Shown piece by piece: positions 1-5,230 of a DNA stretch of 5,836 nt; positions within the stretch are counted from its first letter, which is position 1, and each line of letters begins with the position of its first letter. The notes under the pieces are model-generated. The model was not told where the DNA came from. It ran no database searches and saw only the letters and a program-made list of their open reading frames with translations. Source of the DNA: Hyphomicrobiales bacterium (GTDB lineage Bacteria; Pseudomonadota; Alphaproteobacteria; Rhizobiales; Hyphomicrobiaceae); the NCBI GenBank assembly GCA_017304275.1, contig JAFKKW010000136.1:1-5836 (forward strand), given 5' to 3'. The position numbers were made by a program, and so were the translations under genes.

Positions 1-565
1 GCAACGCCAACAGTTTCAGGAGATCCCAGGCCTCGGCGATCTCGTCGTCGGGAACTCCGTTGATCACGACGGAGCCGATGAACTTGCCATTGGGCGATAT
101 GTCGATGGTGCGGGATTGAATGTCCGGCTGCACGAGCTCGACGAACCACGCCGGCGCCTCGGCTTCCTCCGCGCCGCCGACGTGTCGGGTAACGGGATCG
201 AGCGTGGTGCCGGTCGCGTCGCGAATGTCGACGGAGACGTGACGGACGCTCGCCATCTCCTTGGCGAGCGTGTCGGCAAATTCCTGCAGCTCGGTGGTGT
301 CTTTGATCGATTGCGCTTTCGCAGCGATATGGTTGGCCCAAAGCTCGATATTGGCGCGGGTCTCGATGCCGGCACGGGAGCGGGCGTCAAACACGGCGAA
401 AATTCCGCTCAAGAGACTTGCCAGAATCGCCACCATCGAAATGGTGAAGAGAATCTGCCAGCGAAACGGCAAGTCGCGCCACGTCCGGCGCAGGCGCGCC
501 GCGGCGGGAGCCGCGCTCACGTCAGGCGCGGCGAGCGGCTTGTCGATTGGCTTATCGTTGCTCAC
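1..565 (-). CDS. Sensor histidine kinase, N-terminal part (LapD/MoxY-type periplasmic domain), cut by window edge
   Basis: Only the first 188 residues are present; the gene continues past base 1. An N-terminal cytoplasmic segment rich in Ala, Pro and Arg (residues 1-37) leads into one hydrophobic membrane helix (about 38-58). A periplasmic domain follows (about 59-180) with the late blocks PAWFVELVQP (138-147) and an acidic DDEIAEAWDLL stretch (173-183), where a second membrane helix seems to begin. This arrangement and these blocks resemble the LapD/MoxY N-terminal sensor domain of NarL/UhpB-class histidine kinases such as MoxY and FlhS. The HAMP, dimerisation and ATPase parts would lie outside the window, so kinase activity is inferred. 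The GTG start was chosen because it precedes the membrane helix and has a weak GGA eight bases upstream; no ATG start fits. The gene lies 23 bases after the DUF3617 stop codon and is probably co-transcribed. A LapD-like cyclic-di-GMP effector is the main alternative. Confidence 0.72.
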   Translation of the reverse strand, partial: MSNDKPIDKPLAAPDVSAAPAAARLRRTWRDLPFRWQILFTISMVAILASLLSGIFAVFDARSRAGIETRANIELWANHIAAKAQSIKDTTELQEFADTLAKEMASVRHVSVDIRDATGTTLDPVTRHVGGAEEAEAPAWFVELVQPDIQSRTIDISPNGKFIGSVVINGVPDDEIAEAWDLLKLLAL

Positions 566-588
566 GCGGCCGATCCGCTGGTTCGAGC

Positions 589-1101
589 TTATTGCACAAG
601 CACGCGGTTGCCGTCCGGTCCCATGGCTTCGCCGCCGACGAGATCGCCGCAGTCTCCGCCCAGGTACTTGCCCGTCTGCGTGATGGTCCGCTTGACGGTG
701 ACGCTCTGCTGGTTCTGCTCGCCCGACGTGGTGCTCTGGATCTTGACGACGAAGGCAGTCTGGAAGTCGCCGCTCATCTCCGTCCGGCTCGCCACGTGTC
801 GGCTGGCGAACTGGCACGACATGTCGACGACGGTGCTCTCGTCCTGGCGCGTCACGTCATACTTGGAGCACTGCTTGGCATGCTCCTCGGCGCTGGCGGT
901 GACGGTATTGCGCTCCATATCGGCATCGATGCAGAGCTTCATGGTCTGGTCTTTCGGTCCCAGGCCTTCGTCCATCGTGGTGGAGAGCTCCCATAGCCCC
1001 GCCTTGCGTTCGGGGAGCCGGACCTCCTCCGCCGACGCGGGCGCGCAGGCGAGACCGACAACCGCGGCGAGGATGATCCGGCAAAAACGGGCAGGACTCA
1101 T
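589..1101 (-). CDS. Secreted DUF3617-family protein
   Basis: This 170-residue protein opens with a clear Sec signal peptide: basic start MSPARFCR, hydrophobic core IILAAVVGLA, and a likely signal peptidase I cut after ASA at residue 24. The mature part begins with an AGLWEL block (34-39) and has four cysteines (57, 78, 96, 151) that could form two disulfides in the periplasm. The AGLWE opening, the Cys spacing and the length fit the DUF3617 family, whose biochemical role is unknown. The ATG at 1101 was preferred to an in-frame TTG at 1113 because a GGAG at 1111-1108 overlaps the TTG and sits six bases before the ATG; the shorter form also gives a normal signal peptide. It lies just upstream of the sensor kinase gene. 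A periplasmic accessory or ligand-binding role for that kinase is possible but is inferred only from position. Confidence 0.82.
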   Translation of the reverse strand: MSPARFCRIILAAVVGLACAPASAEEVRLPERKAGLWELSTTMDEGLGPKDQTMKLCIDADMERNTVTASAEEHAKQCSKYDVTRQDESTVVDMSCQFASRHVASRTEMSGDFQTAFVVKIQSTTSGEQNQQSVTVKRTITQTGKYLGGDCGDLVGGEAMGPDGNRVLVQ

Positions 1102-1107
1102 GCCAAT

Positions 1108-1111
1108 CTCC
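1108..1111 (-). promoter_or_regulatory. Ribosome binding site that sets the DUF3617 start
   Basis: GGAG with a six-base spacer to the ATG at 1101. It overlaps the competing TTG codon at 1113-1111, which rules that codon out as the main start. Confidence 0.7.
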
Positions 1112-1140
1112 AAAATGTTATATCGTTTCTCTTAGCGCAC

Positions 1141-1170
1141 ATTATCTGCCGTTTGTGCCCGCGCAAGCAA
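1141..1170 (-). promoter_or_regulatory. Possible sigma70-type promoter for the DUF3617/kinase operon
   Basis: On the minus strand a GATAAT box (1146-1141, five of six to consensus) lies 18 bases after TTGCTT (1170-1165, a weak -35). Transcription would start near 1134, about 33 bases before the ATG. A second box, TATAAC at 1122-1117, is too close to the ribosome binding site to serve this gene. This is a consensus match only. Confidence 0.28.
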
Positions 1171-1417
1171 ACCCTGGCCGATGGCCCTCACATCTTCGCG
1201 AGACTCCGGGGGAGCGCGAGCGGGGCGCCGCGAGACGGGAGCCTGCGCGTTCTGAGGCAAGCAATAACGATAGAAATATCTAGTATAATCAATGTAAAGC
1301 GCAGGCGCGCAATCCCCGATGCGGTCGAGACCTTAGGAAGGGTTGCTACGGCGACTGAGGCCGGCGCGCTATCGAGCCGCCGGCGGCCGCTGCCGGGGGG
1401 CCAATGATCTCGACACT

Positions 1418-1433
1418 CCGAGCACGCGCTCGG
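1418..1433 (-). terminator. Terminator-like hairpin after the EamA gene
   Basis: A perfect 6-bp stem CCGAGC/GCTCGG with a 4-base loop (1424-1427) begins three bases after the EamA stop codon. No run of T follows on the minus strand, so it is not a classical intrinsic terminator. It may instead protect the mRNA 3' end or have no function. Confidence 0.25.
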
Positions 1434-1436
1434 CTG

Positions 1437-2303
1437 TCAGCCGTGGCCGGCCAGCGCGGCCGTGCCGATGGATATGGATGCGATCGCGGCCCATTGTTGC
1501 GCGCTGATCGGCTCCTTCAAAAAGATCTTGGCCAGGAGCACCGTAAAGACGCTGAACGTGGACGCGATGACCATCGCGATGTGCGGCTCCGTCGATGTCG
1601 CACCGGCAAGGAAGGTGAGGTAGCCCAATCCATCGAGGACGCCTTGCAGGGTGATGAACGGAAGCCACGAGGCCGAAACGACCGGGCGCGTTCCCTGGAC
1701 CGCGAGCACGATCGCTACGAAGATCAGTCCGGCCCAACGGCTGATCCAGAGAGTCTGCAATTCTCCCACGACGGGCGCGGCGGCCTGGCTCGAGAGCACG
1801 ATTGCGACGTAGGCGAGACAGGATCCGAATGCGATGAGGATCGTCTTGCGCATTTCCGAGCTTCCGCCGGGGCCCGCGAATTGAGGATGCGAGCCGGCGC
1901 TGCGCGCAATCAGGATACCTCCGGCAAGAATTGCGGACATCGCCAACCATTCCATCGGCCCCGGACGCAAGCCCATGGCGACGTTGATGGCCAGAACGAA
2001 GATCGGATGAGCGGCAACGATCGGTGCCACGATCGCCACGGGTCCGCGCGCAAGACCTGCATACAGGAGCACGCACATCACCGAGACGCTTATTCCTTGG
2101 ATGATCGCCATGGTCCAGCCGTAGGCGGACCACACGATCTCCATGCCGCTGAAAATGACGGCAAGCGTTGCGAGGATCGTTCCGACAAGGAGGACCAGAC
2201 CGTACGTCAACGTTGCGCCGACGGCGCGACCGCTGAACCTGCCCATAAAGTCAGCCGCGCCGAGCGACGCGGAACTGAGCGCTCCCCAAAGTGCCGAATT
2301 CAT
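1437..2303 (-). CDS. EamA/DMT-family membrane transporter
   Basis: This 288-residue inner-membrane protein has about ten hydrophobic helices in two similar halves (roughly 1-135 and 155-286), the length and shape of drug/metabolite transporters with two EamA domains. The first half ends with a helix after GLRPGPMEWLAMSAILAGG. The second ends with FLKEPISAQQWAAIASISIG, the usual acidic/Pro turn before the last EamA helix. Members export or import amino acids, nucleotide sugars, purines or other small metabolites; the substrate cannot be deduced here. The ATG is supported by a GGAG at 2315-2312, eight bases upstream. The gene lies in the same direction as lysR1 but is separated by 478 bases that include a strong terminator, so it probably has its own promoter. 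A LysR-type operator candidate lies 221 bases upstream of the start codon. Confidence 0.87.
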   Translation of the reverse strand: MNSALWGALSSASLGAADFMGRFSGRAVGATLTYGLVLLVGTILATLAVIFSGMEIVWSAYGWTMAIIQGISVSVMCVLLYAGLARGPVAIVAPIVAAHPIFVLAINVAMGLRPGPMEWLAMSAILAGGILIARSAGSHPQFAGPGGSSEMRKTILIAFGSCLAYVAIVLSSQAAAPVVGELQTLWISRWAGLIFVAIVLAVQGTRPVVSASWLPFITLQGVLDGLGYLTFLAGATSTEPHIAMVIASTFSVFTVLLAKIFLKEPISAQQWAAIASISIGTAALAGHG

Positions 2304-2377
2304 CAGGGATGCTCCACGCCGTCTTAGCTATGAGGATGTCTTGGGCAGCGCGTGCGTCTGCCCGCCGCTAAACGCCA

Positions 2378-2421
2378 TCATGGCCGGCGATGCCTCCACA
2401 CGGGAGGATCGGCGGCCATGA
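2378..2421. repeat. Long imperfect palindrome / extragenic hairpin
   Basis: Arms 2378-2397 and 2403-2421 pair at 18 positions around the 5-base loop ACACG, with one G-G mismatch (2387/2412) and one bulged G (2392). The outer arms are TCATGGCCG and CGGCCATGA; the inner arms are CCTCC and GGAGG. There is no T run on either side, so it does not look like an intrinsic terminator. It resembles a REP-type extragenic palindrome or an mRNA leader structure 75 bases upstream of the EamA start. Copies elsewhere in the genome would decide this. Confidence 0.55.
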
Positions 2422-2515
2422 ATTCTCTGAGTTTGGCTTCTTGAGCGGGCGATAGCGGCGCGCACGCGTGGGCGCGCAACAGGAGCAGCTTGCCGAGGAC
2501 GTGCACAAATCGCAA

Positions 2516-2532
2516 CATTGACTGTACCAATG
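2516..2532 (-). promoter_or_regulatory. LysR-type operator candidate upstream of the EamA gene
   Basis: Towards the gene it reads CATTGGTACAGTCAATG: CATT-N9-AATG, extended by one more pair (A2515/T2533). It contains the T-N11-A core of LysR-type sites. It matches the two other copies in this window at the CATT end and at the whole GTCAATG half. The centre is 221 bases before the EamA start; no convincing -10 box was found at the expected distance downstream, so its target is less certain than for the other two copies. Confidence 0.42.
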
Positions 2533-2623
2533 TCGGCATCGATGGTCTCCGGCCGCGTCTATCGCTCTCATCGTCAATGGGGGAGAACAGGAACAGCATC
2601 ACGCCGCCGCGTGTTCTCCGCTG

Positions 2624-2659
2624 AAAAAAAGAGAACACCTTATCCGCGGACAGGTGTTC
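2624..2659 (-). terminator. Intrinsic terminator, probably of lysR1
   Basis: On the minus strand GAACACCT (2659-2652) and AGGTGTTC (2640-2633) form a perfect 8-bp stem around an 11-base loop, followed by TC and seven T (2630-2624). It lies about 120 bases after the lysR1 stop codon and would keep lysR1 transcripts out of the EamA gene. The 3' arm can also pair with a segment downstream (2618-2611), so conditional termination is possible. Confidence 0.65.
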
Positions 2660-2781
2660 AGTTGGATCCACAGCTGCACATTCGCTGGGTAAGGGGAGCG
2701 CCGATGGAGATGGCAATATGCATCCCTGCACCGGCTCGAAGACCAGAGCACGAGCATTGCGCCGAGACACGCCCTGCCACC

Positions 2782-3819
2782 CTATTTATTGTATTGATCG
2801 AGATGATGCAGCGCGCGGTTCGCAGGACCGGTCGTGCAGTCCTCGAGGTCGAGCGCGAGATCATATTCGGGCCTGTCGGATGCCGACGGCTCATCCTGCT
2901 CGGCGCATGGCCTGGCCGACTTCTTGTCGATCTCACTTACGAACAGATCGGCGACCAGCTTTCGCGGCGCGTGCCGATTGGTGATCGCGAAGATGTTGCA
3001 GTGGGAACCTAGCGCCTGCGGTGTCAGGGGCCACAACAGACCTTTTCTGACATCTGCCGCGGCCATGCGATTGGGCAGGAGGCATAGTCCCAAGCCAAGA
3101 ATGGCGAGCCGTTTGGCCTCTTCGAGGTTGGGCGTCGTGGCGGTGACGCGCTTTCCCAGTCCGTGCCGAAGACGATAGTAGGTCAGGCTGTCGGGCTCGT
3201 CGGCGCCGGTCAGTATGATCGGCTCATGCGCAAGTTTGTCGACGGCGTCGAACGTCTTGCCATACAGGTGATGACGCTTGCCGCAGTAGACCATATGCAT
3301 TTCGCGGGTCAGAAGCTGGTAGCGCAGCTCGGGGTATTGGGCGTGCACCGGCGCGATTCCGACATCGACCTCGTTGCGCAGGACGGCGAGCGAGATCGCC
3401 TCCCATGGCGCCACCTCGATGTGCAACTCGACCAATGGGTAGCGCGAGGAGTAGCTCATCAGCAGCTTGTCGAACTTGGGGCAAACGAAATTGCTGATGG
3501 TGCGGAGATGAAGGCGGCCGCGCAGCTCTTCGGATGCGTTGTCGAGGCAGTCGGGAATGCGGTTTATCTTGGCGTAGACCTCGCTGACGCATTCGAAGAG
3601 AAGGCGACCTTCCTCCGTCAGCGCAAACCCCGCAGGGCCTCGCCGACAGAGTTTCTTGCCGAGATTCTTCTCGAGTCGCTGCAGGGCCAGGCTGATGGTC
3701 GATTGCTTGCGCCAGAGCGCATTCGCAGCCGATGAGACGCCGTTTGCCTCGACGATGCTATGGAAAATCTTCAAGAGATTCCAATCCAAGTCGACGCAAA
3801 ACTTCTGACTGACCTTCAT
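2782..3819 (-). CDS. LysR-family transcriptional regulator (lysR1), with C-terminal extension
   Basis: This 345-residue cytoplasmic DNA-binding regulator has an N-terminal winged helix-turn-helix at about residues 11-70 (LDWNLLKIF; AANALWRKQSTISLALQRLE; GFALTEEG), a linker helix, and a substrate-binding-like effector domain from about 95 to 300. Effector-domain landmarks are ISNFVCP, VDVGIAP, LTGADEPD and LGLGLCLLPN. The recognition-helix region has RKQ where most LysR proteins have a form of VSQ; the neighbouring paralog shares this. GGAG at 3828-3825, five bases before the ATG, fixes the start. The last ~45 residues form a polar, acidic tail (AEQDEPSASD to DLALDLED) absent from the paralog and longer than usual for the family. 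The gene is divergent from lysR2, with an operator candidate between them, which suggests autoregulation. The effector is unknown. Confidence 0.9.
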   Translation of the reverse strand: MKVSQKFCVDLDWNLLKIFHSIVEANGVSSAANALWRKQSTISLALQRLEKNLGKKLCRRGPAGFALTEEGRLLFECVSEVYAKINRIPDCLDNASEELRGRLHLRTISNFVCPKFDKLLMSYSSRYPLVELHIEVAPWEAISLAVLRNEVDVGIAPVHAQYPELRYQLLTREMHMVYCGKRHHLYGKTFDAVDKLAHEPIILTGADEPDSLTYYRLRHGLGKRVTATTPNLEEAKRLAILGLGLCLLPNRMAAADVRKGLLWPLTPQALGSHCNIFAITNRHAPRKLVADLFVSEIDKKSARPCAEQDEPSASDRPEYDLALDLEDCTTGPANRALHHLDQYNK

Positions 3820-3900
3820 CGCATCTCCAGCGCACTGTCAAAGCGCGTTTTCGTCAATCGAATAATTATCTTACTCGTCCCTGCACGGCTCGCAATCATG

Positions 3901-3928
3901 TGCTGCGATGGTGCGTTGCAGCATTTTT
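3901..3928 (+). terminator. Terminator-like hairpin in the divergent region
   Basis: TGCTGC (3901-3906) pairs with GCAGCA (3918-3923), extended by G-U pairs on both sides, and is followed directly by TTTTT (3924-3928). The stem is short and only moderately GC-rich. It faces lysR2 and could stop plus-strand transcripts that enter from the antisense side of lysR1. Confidence 0.3.
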
Positions 3929-3942
3929 ACGGACGGGACATG

Positions 3943-3959
3943 CATTGACGATCTTAATG
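3943..3959 (-). promoter_or_regulatory. LysR-type operator candidate between lysR1 and lysR2
   Basis: Towards lysR1 it reads CATTAAGATCGTCAATG, an interrupted palindrome CATT-N9-AATG with the T-N11-A core expected of LysR-type regulators. It matches the copy upstream of the ABC permease at 14 of 17 positions in the same orientation relative to the gene. The centre lies 132 bases before the lysR1 ATG. It is also about 64 bases before the possible lysR2 transcription start, so it could serve both genes. Confidence 0.55.
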
Positions 3960-4077
3960 TATTGCATCAGCGGCTGGGACTTCAGGGCCAGAGAGTTGTG
4001 ACTATCATCGGGCGCGGACCGTCGAACCGCGATCGCCCCATCGAGGCCGATTGCCCCGCGATTTCGAGGCGCTGCTC

Positions 4078-5019
4078 GTGCTGCAAGACAACGACAACTT
4101 CACACGCAATCTCGACTGGAATTTGCTCAAGGTCTTCAACGAGATCGTGCGGGCGCGCGGCATCACCCGTGCGGCCAGCGCGGTTTCGCGCAAGCAGCCG
4201 GCGCTCAGTCTCGCATTGCGCCGCCTCGAAGTGCGCATGAGCACCCTGCTTTGCAAAAGGGGCGCGGGCGGATTCGAGCTCACCAACGAGGGCGCGGCCG
4301 TCGCCGAAGCCTGCGGACAGGTGATGGAAATCGTTCGCGAGCTGCCGAACATCGTCGCGGAGGCGTCCGGCCAGGCGCGCGGCAAGCTGCGGATGAACCT
4401 GATCAGCAATCTGATCTGTCCGACCTTGGACGACGCGATTGCGGCCTTCCATCACAAGTTCCCGCGGGTCGAGTTCATCGTATCCGTGGTGCCGTGGGCG
4501 CAGGTGGTCAATGCTCTGTTGCGCGACGAAATCGACATCGGCATCGGACCCTCGCGCCGGCGCCGTTCGGAATTGACCTACCAACTTCTCTTCACCGAGG
4601 TGCACCGGCCCTATTGCGGACCCACGCATCCGTTGTTCGGCAAGCACGTAGACGACCCGCGCGATCTTCGTGACGAAGGCTTCGTGCTTACGGGGGCCGA
4701 CGAACCGGACGAACTGACGGACTTCCGCGTCAGGTATTCGTTGGGCACGCGCGTCGCGGGTCTGACCGAGCACCTCGAGGAGGCGCGGCGTCTGACGATG
4801 CTGGGCGTGGGCCTCTGCTTCCTCCCGGACGGCTACGCGGCTCCGGACGTCGCGGCGCGCCGCCTCTGGCCGCTTCTTCCTGTCGATGGAGCGCCGCAGA
4901 TGGACGTCTTCATGATCGAAAATCCCAACGCTTCGCGGCGCCGGGCCGGTCTCGGTTTTCGTGAAGAGCTGCTCAAGAGATCCTGGTCAACGCCCGTCAG
5001 CCGATGTCTCGTCGAATGA
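4078..5019 (+). CDS. LysR-family transcriptional regulator (lysR2), paralog of lysR1
   Basis: From the GTG this is a 313-residue regulator: a winged helix-turn-helix at about residues 12-70 (LDWNLLKVF; AASAVSRKQPALSLALRRLE; GFELTNEG) and an effector-binding domain from about 95 to 295 (ISNLICP, IDIGIGP, LTGADEPDELT, LGVGLCFLPD). It shares long conserved blocks with lysR1 over its whole length, so the two are paralogs rather than two random LysR genes. An in-frame TTG at 4051 would add nine residues. GTG was preferred because it has GAGG at eight bases and gives a leader before LDWNLL of nearly the same length as in lysR1; TTG has GAGG at only four bases. The gene is divergent from lysR1 and 211 bases upstream of the ABC permease, on the same strand. 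It lacks lysR1's acidic tail. It is a plausible regulator of the permease operon. Confidence 0.9.
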   Translation: MLQDNDNFTRNLDWNLLKVFNEIVRARGITRAASAVSRKQPALSLALRRLEVRMSTLLCKRGAGGFELTNEGAAVAEACGQVMEIVRELPNIVAEASGQARGKLRMNLISNLICPTLDDAIAAFHHKFPRVEFIVSVVPWAQVVNALLRDEIDIGIGPSRRRRSELTYQLLFTEVHRPYCGPTHPLFGKHVDDPRDLRDEGFVLTGADEPDELTDFRVRYSLGTRVAGLTEHLEEARRLTMLGVGLCFLPDGYAAPDVAARRLWPLLPVDGAPQMDVFMIENPNASRRRAGLGFREELLKRSWSTPVSRCLVE

Positions 5020-5092
5020 TTGTCCAAGACTTGCAGGTCTGTCGTGCCGGAGAGCGACCTCGTGCGCGCACCGGCGGCCACGCGCGGCGCCG

Positions 5093-5109
5093 CATTAATG
5101 GCGTCAATG
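5093..5109 (+). promoter_or_regulatory. LysR-type operator candidate upstream of the ABC permease
   Basis: CATTAATGGCGTCAATG: CATT-N9-AATG with a T-N11-A core, nearly identical to the lysR1 copy (14 of 17). The centre at 5101 lies 130 bases before the permease ATG and about 65 bases before the predicted transcription start, the usual position of a LysR recognition site at an activated promoter. Confidence 0.55.
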
Positions 5110-5131
5110 TTTTAAATTCGTTTTTTGGGCG

Positions 5132-5159
5132 TTGATGCGACATTTCGTTCCCATATCCT
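5132..5159 (+). promoter_or_regulatory. Possible promoter of the ABC transporter operon
   Basis: TTGATG (5132-5137) and TATCCT (5154-5159) are spaced by 16 bases, putting the start near 5166 and leaving a 65-base leader. Both boxes are imperfect, as is common for activator-dependent promoters. Support comes mainly from the spacing to the operator candidate upstream. Confidence 0.35.
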
Positions 5160-5213
5160 TCAATCTAGATGGCGAAAAAAAAGACCATCAATTCGGGATG
5201 GAAAACGGAAAAT

Positions 5214-5219
5214 AGGAGG
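5214..5219 (+). promoter_or_regulatory. Strong ribosome binding site of the ABC permease
   Basis: AGGAGG, a full anti-Shine-Dalgarno match, lies 11 bases before the ATG at 5231. An in-frame TAG at 5213-5215 overlaps it and excludes any earlier start. Confidence 0.65.
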
Positions 5220-5230
5220 GCGACCAAGAG

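Larger units (their letters stand above)
1102..1436. other. 335-base intergenic region between the EamA and DUF3617 genes
   Basis: No convincing gene is present; the plus-strand frame at 1153-1407 starts at TTG without a ribosome binding site and has biased, low-complexity content. The region holds the putative DUF3617 promoter, an AT-rich island at about 1263-1296 in an otherwise GC-rich stretch, a 12-base perfect palindrome GCCGCCGGCGGC (1376-1387), and a hairpin next to the EamA stop codon. The AT-rich island includes a near-palindrome (1271-1282, TAGAAATATCTA) and a plus-strand TATAAT (1284-1289) with no recognisable -35. Confidence 0.6.
2304..2781. other. 478-base intergenic region between the EamA gene and lysR1
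   Basis: No well supported gene is present. The region carries a long imperfect hairpin (2378-2421), a CATT-N9-AATG operator candidate (2516-2532), a cluster of four mutually complementary GAACA/TGTTC segments (2582-2659) that includes an intrinsic terminator on the minus strand, and about 120 bases of unremarkable sequence next to the lysR1 stop codon. A 53-codon minus-strand frame (2539-2378) has a good ribosome binding site but overlaps both the operator and the hairpin. Confidence 0.6.
3820..4077. other. Divergent lysR1/lysR2 control region
   Basis: It contains an AT-rich patch with the perfect palindrome ATAATTAT (3862-3869), a plus-strand terminator-like hairpin (3901-3928) and the CATT-N9-AATG operator candidate (3943-3959). 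For lysR1 a GATAAT box on the minus strand (3870-3865) would start transcription near 3858, with a weak TTGCGA 19 bases upstream. For lysR2 a TATCAT box (4003-4008) would start transcription near 4015. These promoter boxes are consensus matches and are uncertain. Confidence 0.45.
5020..5230. other. Intergenic region between lysR2 and the ABC permease
   Basis: GC-rich small palindromes (5062-5071 GTGCGCGCAC; 5084-5093 GCGGCGCCGC) follow lysR2, then the sequence turns AT-rich from about 5094. No hairpin followed by a T run was found for lysR2, so some readthrough into the permease gene is possible. The second half holds the operator candidate and a possible promoter for the transporter. Confidence 0.5.

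Noticed and set aside
1117..1122. TATAAC as the -10 box of the DUF3617 gene
   Set aside because: Transcription would start within or next to the ribosome binding site, leaving almost no leader.
116..1135. Long plus-strand frame of 339 codons opposite the kinase and DUF3617 genes
   Set aside because: It is antisense to two genes with clear signal peptide, membrane and domain features, and its translation has no family-like pattern. Long antisense frames are common in GC-rich DNA.
1153..1407. 84-codon plus-strand frame upstream of the DUF3617 gene
   Set aside because: TTG start without a ribosome binding site, Arg/Ala-rich low-complexity content, and it crosses the AT-rich island and palindromes of the intergenic region.
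1404..2327. Plus-strand frame of 307 codons opposite the EamA gene
   Set aside because: Its product is rich in Arg, Asp, Gly and His without hydrophobic core segments, typical of an antisense shadow. The minus strand encodes an obvious ten-helix transporter.
2378..2539. 53-codon minus-strand frame (MPTLVQSMLR...) with GGAG seven bases before its ATG
   Set aside because: The ribosome binding site is good, but the frame overlaps the operator candidate at its start and the long hairpin at its end, has no recognisable domain, and its composition looks like non-coding DNA. Conservation of the peptide would be needed to restore it.
2582..2659. GAAC/GTTC repeats as an SOS (LexA) box
   Set aside because: Alphaproteobacterial LexA sites need GTTC-N7-GTTC or GAAC-N7-GAAC direct repeats. 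The repeats here have other spacings and alternate in orientation, and they fit hairpin pairing better.
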